A stretch of 19,595 nt of DNA, taken from contig CALQCV020000008.1 in the NCBI GenBank assembly GCA_943329165.2, positions 1-19,595 on the forward strand, in the 5' to 3' direction. The stretch's first letter is position 1, and every line of letters starts with the position of its first letter. Origin of the DNA: Candidatus Nitrotoga sp. CP45. Its GTDB lineage: Bacteria; Bacteroidota; Bacteroidia; Flavobacteriales; Flavobacteriaceae. Shown in pieces: positions 15,866 through 19,595 of the stretch. The notes below the pieces were generated by a model that saw only the letters and a program-made list of their open reading frames with translations, did not search any database and was not told the DNA's origin. A program made the translations under genes and the position numbers.

Positions 15866-17365
15866 TTATTTTACTTCTTGCATTAATTTTTTAACCAAAG
15901 GCGAAATCACAATTAAAAGTACGCCAGCAATAAGTGCATAAATTGCAAGTTGGTAATAACCCGATGTATATCCCTCTAATTTTGTAATTGGTGATGCATT
16001 TTCATCTGGAGAAGACATTCCGGCACCAAGTAATCCAGCTGCATATTGACCATAAGCACTCGCCAAGAACCACATTCCCATCATCATTCCTGATAATCTT
16101 TTTGGAGATAGTTTAGTCATAATAGAAAGGCCAATTGGTGACAAACATAGTTCTCCAAAAGTGATAATAAAATAAGCAAGAGTAAATATGTTTAATGAAG
16201 TTAACCCTTGGGCATTTGCGAAAAGTTTTGTGTAATAAAACACATAAAATGCTAATGCTAAAAATAAAAAACCGAATCCAAATTTAATAACCGTATTCGG
16301 TTCTACTTTCTTTTTTGCCATAGCTAACCAAACCAATCCAAGAATTGGGCTAAAAATAATAACAAATAAAGAATTGGCTGTATTATTTATAATGTTCGGA
16401 TTAGAATCAAAACCTAATAAATTATGATGTAAATTATCTTTTGCAAATAATGCCAAAGAACCACCACTTTGTTCAAAGAACGCCCAAAATATTACTGAAA
16501 ACAATATGAATACAAAAGCAGCAATTAATTTTTTTTGTGCTTTAGAATCTTTTTCTAAATACGTTTCATACATAAAATAAAGAATTGCCAAAGGGCCGAT
16601 GGTATACATAAAGTAATCTGTATAATCGGTGTTTTTAATCATAATGAAAATAAATGGAATGCTTACTAAAGCTCCAATGTAGACGATAATTTCCTTTATT
16701 GTCCTTTTAGTTTTTGGTAAATGTAAAATTGGAGAATCTCCAATTGGCCCTAATGATTTCTTTGTAAATATAAATGTCACTAAGCCAATGAACATTACAG
16801 CTGCTGCCGATAAAAAGGCATAACTCCAACCATAATCCGGACTTGTTCCAAAGTAGACACAAACTGCTCCACCTAATAAAGCGCCTATGTTAATTCCGGA
16901 ATAAAACAATCCGAAACCTGCATCTCTTCTTGGGTCTCCCTCTTTATAAAGTTCACCAACCATTGAAGAAATATTTGGTTTAAAGAATCCAGTTCCTATA
17001 ATAGATAATGTTATTCCCAAATAGAAAAAATGCTGTGGAGAAAAGGCAATCATCAAATTTCCAATTATCATTACAATTCCTCCAAAAAGCAATGATTTTT
17101 TAAACCCTAATATTTTATCTGCAAAAATTCCACCCAAAAAAGTAAAGGCATATACAAATGCTTGAATAGCCCCATATTTAAGATTTGCGTCTTTATCAGA
17201 CAATGCCAATCCAAGCAACTTGTCTGCCATAAAAATGGTTAAAACCCCACGCATTCCATAAAAACAGAAGCGTTCCCACATTTCTACGGTAAACAAATAC
17301 CATAATTGTTTTGGATATTTTCCTTCGAAGTTTTGAATTTGTTCTAAAGTGATTTCTTTTTCCAT
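15866..17365 (-). CDS. POT-family proton-coupled oligopeptide transporter, middle paralogue
   Basis: Second of three tandem POT/PTR2 peptide importers. The 499 residues are the standard length, with 12-14 membrane helices. Signature residues are E28-M-W-E31-R32-F (helix 1), K129 in GTGFFKPN (helix 4), VIFWAFFEQ (ending at residue 299, helix 7) and E405 in TFGELCLSPIGLS (helix 10). The PTR2 motif FGLFYSGINIGALLG is also clear. It is followed after 6 bp by the long variant, so those two are translated from one message. A terminator-like hairpin lies only 17 bases in front of its ATG, leaving no room for an independent promoter after the hairpin. Expression probably depends on read-through from the upstream paralogue, or on a promoter whose transcript includes the hairpin. 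Confidence 0.94.
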   Translation of the reverse strand: MEKEITLEQIQNFEGKYPKQLWYLFTVEMWERFCFYGMRGVLTIFMADKLLGLALSDKDANLKYGAIQAFVYAFTFLGGIFADKILGFKKSLLFGGIVMIIGNLMIAFSPQHFFYLGITLSIIGTGFFKPNISSMVGELYKEGDPRRDAGFGLFYSGINIGALLGGAVCVYFGTSPDYGWSYAFLSAAAVMFIGLVTFIFTKKSLGPIGDSPILHLPKTKRTIKEIIVYIGALVSIPFIFIMIKNTDYTDYFMYTIGPLAILYFMYETYLEKDSKAQKKLIAAFVFILFSVIFWAFFEQSGGSLALFAKDNLHHNLLGFDSNPNIINNTANSLFVIIFSPILGLVWLAMAKKKVEPNTVIKFGFGFLFLALAFYVFYYTKLFANAQGLTSLNIFTLAYFIITFGELCLSPIGLSIMTKLSPKRLSGMMMGMWFLASAYGQYAAGLLGAGMSSPDENASPITKLEGYTSGYYQLAIYALIAGVLLIVISPLVKKLMQEVK

Positions 17366-17381
17366 AAATAGTTATATTAAA

Positions 17382-17407
17382 AAACCTCCAAGAAATCTTG
17401 GAGGTTT
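17382..17407 (-). terminator. Terminator-like hairpin between the first and second POT genes
   Basis: AAACCTCCAAGA (17382-17393) and TCTTGGAGGTTT (17396-17407) form a perfect 12-bp GC-containing stem. On the minus strand it is followed by TTTTTTAATATAAC, the form of an intrinsic terminator for the gene that stops at 17435. It lies in the leader just before the next start codon at 17365. A weak -7-like TATCTTTC (17415-17408) touches the stem, so it could also be a leader hairpin. Confidence 0.75.
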
Positions 17408-17434
17408 GAAAGATATAAAAATATTTTAAAATGA

Positions 17435-18958
17435 TTATCTATTCTCTACTTCTAAATCAACGCCTTCAATGTGATCATTATGCATACGTTTTTCTAACCA
17501 GGAACTTAACACAAATAATATAGCCGCTGCGGTACCAGACATTATTATAAACAAAACGAAAAATTCATAAAGGTTAGTGATTTGAAATCCTAAAAAATGA
17601 GTTGCTCCGCCAGTTCCATCTTCACCACCAGGGATTAAGGCACTTAATGTTCCTGCAAACTTATTGGCGGCTGCATTAGCTAAAAACCATGTTCCCATCA
17701 TCAAGGATGATAATCGCAAAGGCGCTAATTTAGAAACCATTGATAATCCAATTGGTGATAAACATAATTCTCCAATAGTATGAATTACATATAACCCAAT
17801 TAACCACCACATTGAAACTTTTTCTCCTAAGCCTAAACCTTTAACTGCAATTGCAATAACAACATACCCCATGGCTACTAATCCTAGACCAATTGCCATT
17901 TTTTTTGGTGATGATGGTTCTAATTTTCTTGCATATAAAAATCCCCAAACAATAGTCATAATTGGCGCCAATGCTATAACTGCCAATGGATTTACGGATT
18001 GAAAATAAGAGGCTGGCATTTCCCATCCAAATAATGTTCTTTCCGTTTGTCTGTCAGCAAATAATGTTAAAGATGCTCCAGCTTGCTCAAATGCACCCCA
18101 AAAGAAAATAACGAAGAAAGCAAGAATAAAAATCACAGTTATTCTTTGTGTTTCAATTTTAGATAAACTTTTATCACTAAAAATCAATATTGGCATGGCG
18201 ACCATTGCTCCATAAATGAAATAACTAATTATATCTATATCGCTTTTGAACATCTGTTTGAAGTTCAACATAAAAAAGATAATCGCAATAGAACCAACAA
18301 TCATTAAGATACTTTTTGCATCTAATTTTTTTACGGGCAAACCAATTTCTTTTCCTTCTTCAGAAATAAGGTATTTTTTTTGACCAAGAATAAATGCAAC
18401 AAGACCAACCATCATACCGATTCCCGCTGCTAAAAATCCCCATTTGAAATCCATAGAACCACAAACCAATGGCGAAAAGAAAGCACCTAAATTGATACCC
18501 ATATAAAATATGGTGAATGCGCTGTCAATCCTTCTGTCGTTGGCCGGATATAATTGCCCGACCATAGTTGAGATATTTGGTTTAAAAAAACCATTTCCAA
18601 TAATAATTGCTGTTAATCCCATCCACATTAATGAAACACCACCATTGGCACCTGCAGAAGCACTGAAAAACATAAAAAACTGACCAATTGCCATTAATAA
18701 ACCTCCAATTATAATACTTCTTCTATTTCCTAGAAATTTATCACAAAGATAACCTCCTAAAAGTGGCGTTAAATAAACTAATCCTGTATAACTTCCATAA
18801 ATTTGAGATGCATCGGCATCTTTCATTAATAATATTTTAGTCATAAATAGAATGAAGATGGCTCTCATTCCATAATAACTAAATCGTTCCCACATTTCGG
18901 TAAAGAATAAGAAGTACAATCCTTTTGGATGCCCCGTTTTTACAGCTGTTTCACTCAT
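17435..18958 (-). CDS. POT-family proton-coupled oligopeptide transporter, first paralogue
   Basis: First-transcribed of three tandem POT/PTR2 peptide importers. The 507 residues carry the complete signature set: E21-M-W-E24-R25-F (helix 1), K126 in GNGFFKPN (helix 4), IFFWGAFEQ (ending at residue 292, helix 7) and E397 in IHTIGELCLSPIGLS (helix 10). The PTR2 motif FYMGINLGAFFSP is present. The C-terminus is charged and polar after the last helix. The ATG at 18958 is chosen because MSETAVKTGHPKGLYF leads directly into helix 1, as in the long variant. The upstream 150 bp are AT-rich with no clear TAnnTTTG element, so the promoter is not identified. The three copies are diverged rather than a recent duplication, so different peptide preferences are plausible but unproven. 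Confidence 0.94.
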   Translation of the reverse strand: MSETAVKTGHPKGLYFLFFTEMWERFSYYGMRAIFILFMTKILLMKDADASQIYGSYTGLVYLTPLLGGYLCDKFLGNRRSIIIGGLLMAIGQFFMFFSASAGANGGVSLMWMGLTAIIIGNGFFKPNISTMVGQLYPANDRRIDSAFTIFYMGINLGAFFSPLVCGSMDFKWGFLAAGIGMMVGLVAFILGQKKYLISEEGKEIGLPVKKLDAKSILMIVGSIAIIFFMLNFKQMFKSDIDIISYFIYGAMVAMPILIFSDKSLSKIETQRITVIFILAFFVIFFWGAFEQAGASLTLFADRQTERTLFGWEMPASYFQSVNPLAVIALAPIMTIVWGFLYARKLEPSSPKKMAIGLGLVAMGYVVIAIAVKGLGLGEKVSMWWLIGLYVIHTIGELCLSPIGLSMVSKLAPLRLSSLMMGTWFLANAAANKFAGTLSALIPGGEDGTGGATHFLGFQITNLYEFFVLFIIMSGTAAAILFVLSSWLEKRMHNDHIEGVDLEVENR

Positions 18959-19111
18959 TTTTTATTGTTTTAGTTTGGTTTTAAATAGTTTAATTTTCTT
19001 TATAAAAACTGACAATTTTAGTGAAAAAATTACAATTAACAGCACTTTTTTGTGTTAAATGCTATTTTAAAAAGTTTGAGATTAAGAAAAAGATTGAAAA
19101 TTAAATTTTTT

Positions 19112-19150
19112 AAAAACAAAGAGCCTTAATAATTTCTTATCAGGGCTTTG
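19112..19150 (-). terminator. Intrinsic terminator with GAAA loop
   Basis: Reading the minus strand from 19150, CAAAGCCCTGATAA, a GAAA tetraloop, then TTATTAAGGCTCTTTG form an imperfect stem: mostly Watson-Crick, with one G-U pair, one C-A mismatch and a bulge or mismatch near the base. TTTTT (19116-19112) follows, then A/T-rich DNA. It would end a transcript coming from the right, meaning the 54-codon frame or the T9SS-type gene beyond it. Confidence 0.6.
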
Positions 19151-19251
19151 ATGTGGTACCTCCAGAAATATAGAGCAGGGTTCCATTTTATTCCAAATTA
19201 TCGCAATTACCAACATTAACAAGCTATTAGACAGTATTTTGCAGTGAAGTC

Positions 19252-19416
19252 CTAAATTAGTTTGTTGAAGTCCACTTCTGGGATAACTTTGCACTTACTT
19301 AAAGTGCCATTAAAAGTAACTTTAGCTTCAACCTCGCTTTTTTGCTTTTTGTGTTCCGTAGCAAAGCGCCTCTTTGGCTTACAAAAAAGAAATTTGTACC
19401 ATAACTTTCTTGGCAT
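19252..19416 (-). CDS. Small open frame of 54 codons, unrecognised
   Basis: I do not recognise this peptide. It runs ATG (19416) to TAG (19252) and begins MPRKLWYKFLFCKPKRRF. The middle is rich in Lys, Glu and Gln (TEHKKQKSEVEAKV), and it ends FNKLI. There is no signal peptide, membrane helix or known motif. An in-frame TAG lies just upstream, so it is not part of a longer frame. Codon use is less AT-biased than in neighbouring genes (AGG, CGC, GAG, GTG, GAC occur). It lies between an inverted repeat and a terminator on the same strand, so it may be transcribed. It could equally be a chance frame in a non-coding RNA or in a decayed repeat. Confidence 0.25.
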   Translation of the reverse strand: MPRKLWYKFLFCKPKRRFATEHKKQKSEVEAKVTFNGTLSKCKVIPEVDFNKLI

Positions 19417-19456
19417 ATATACTAAAGCTGTTTTTTCAATCTAGTAATAGTCCTAA

Positions 19457-19488
19457 AGTTGTTGGTTCACCAATGCAAACCAACAACT
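19457..19488. terminator. Inverted repeat just downstream of the T9SS-type gene
   Basis: AGTTGTTGGTT (19457-19467) and AACCAACAACT (19478-19488) form a perfect 11-bp stem with a 10-base loop. It begins 14 bases after the stop codon of the minus-strand gene at the right edge. No long T-run follows on the minus strand (TTAGGACTA), so it is either a weak terminator or a 3'-end stabilising hairpin. Confidence 0.45.
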
Positions 19489-19501
19489 CATCGACCTTAT
19501 A

Positions 19502-19595
19502 TTAGAATGCCACTTTACGGGTGATTACGATTCCGTTACCCAAAGTGATTTTCAAGAGTAAGGTTTGGTTGCTTTGGGTAAGTCCCGAAGTACTC
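19502..19595 (-). CDS. C-terminal end of a secreted protein with a T9SS-type sorting signal (partial)
   Basis: The last 30 codons of a minus-strand gene enter from the right edge and stop at TAA (19504-19502). The peptide begins STSGLTQSNQTLLLKI, continues with TLGNG and ends VITRKVAF. This is the pattern of the final beta strands of Bacteroidota type IX secretion C-terminal domains: a 'NQ-x-L-hydrophobic-x-K' strand, a G-x-G/N turn, then a closing strand ending in K-V and an aromatic or hydrophobic residue. Such domains direct passage through the outer membrane and are then removed. The body of the protein, and so its function, lies outside the window. The call rests on a short segment, but the frame, stop position and pattern agree. 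Confidence 0.6.
   Translation of the reverse strand, partial: STSGLTQSNQTLLLKITLGNGIVITRKVAF

Larger units (their letters stand above)
18959..19501. other. Gene-poor interval of 543 bp
   Basis: No large gene is supported here. Bases 18959-19111 are very AT-rich and must contain the promoter of the first POT gene, though I cannot place it. From 19112 rightward the DNA is visibly less AT-rich and holds a GAAA-loop terminator (19117-19150), a small hairpin (GCACTT at 19291-19296 with AAGTGC at 19302-19307), a 54-codon minus-strand open frame and an 11-bp inverted repeat (19457-19488). Other open frames in both directions overlap without recognisable domains. Confidence 0.6.

Noticed and set aside
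19150..19190. tRNA-like fragment (GGTACCTCC and TAGAGCAGGG look like pieces of a tRNA)
   Set aside because: The arms do not pair into a cloverleaf, the T-loop consensus GGTTCGANTCC is absent, and no anticodon arm can be drawn.
19082..19294. Minus-strand 70-codon open frame in the right intergenic region
   Set aside because: It runs through the terminator hairpin and T-run, overlaps the 54-codon frame and has no domain or consistent codon pattern.
19262..19444. Plus-strand 60-codon open frame in the right intergenic region
   Set aside because: It is opposite the 54-codon frame, has no recognisable motif, and there is no promoter or terminator for it on the plus strand.
1..19595. CRISPR array, insertion sequence, prophage or defence system
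   Set aside because: No regularly spaced repeats, transposase, integrase, terminal inverted repeats or defence-type domains are visible in any frame.

Overview
This window reads as chromosomal DNA from a flavobacterium (Bacteroidota, Flavobacteriaceae, Flavobacterium-like). The DNA is AT-rich, ribosome-binding sites are weak and A-rich, and promoter-like elements match the Bacteroidota -7 consensus TAnnTTTG rather than TATAAT. The gene content fits too: a complete MreBCD/PBP2/RodA set, a full-length tail-specific protease, a ComEC without an intact hydrolase domain, several POT peptide transporters, and the tail of a protein with a type IX secretion (T9SS) sorting signal.

Left block (1-6312, + strand): the 3' end of purH (purine biosynthesis) is followed by the rod-shape operon mreB-mreC-mreD-mrdA(PBP2)-rodA. 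mreC/mreD overlap by 8 bp, mreD/mrdA by 4 bp (ATGA), and rodA follows mrdA after 12 bp, so these four are tightly coupled. mreB is separated from them by 105 bp containing a strong inverted repeat followed by T-runs. Together they encode the elongasome: the MreB filament, the MreC/MreD link, the RodA glycosyltransferase and the PBP2 transpeptidase. A perfect bidirectional terminator closes the operon against the convergent protease gene.

Middle block (6389-13521): prc (C-terminal processing protease, - strand) diverges from surE-lpxB (+ strand) through a 204-bp region with candidate promoters in both directions. lpxB (lipid A disaccharide synthase) is followed by an exported NlpC/P60 cell-wall peptidase with its own near-ideal promoter, and then comEC (DNA uptake channel). 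Much of this block concerns the envelope: periplasmic proteolysis, lipid A and peptidoglycan cutting. A perfect hairpin inside the last codons of comEC probably terminates transcription from both sides.

Right block (13533-19595, - strand): a small exported thioredoxin-fold protein, then three tandem paralogous POT-family proton-coupled oligopeptide transporters, transcribed right to left. A terminator-like hairpin separates the first-transcribed transporter from the other two. The last one carries an insertion of about 86 residues with two extra hydrophobic segments. Further right is 543 bp without a convincing large gene. It holds a 54-codon open frame, a GAAA-loop terminator and other hairpins. 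At the very edge is the last 30 codons of a T9SS-sorted secreted protein.

Most of the window is ordinary conserved flavobacterial core. I found no CRISPR array, intact insertion sequence, prophage, recognisable defence system or RNA gene. The least explained part is about 19,112-19,500.
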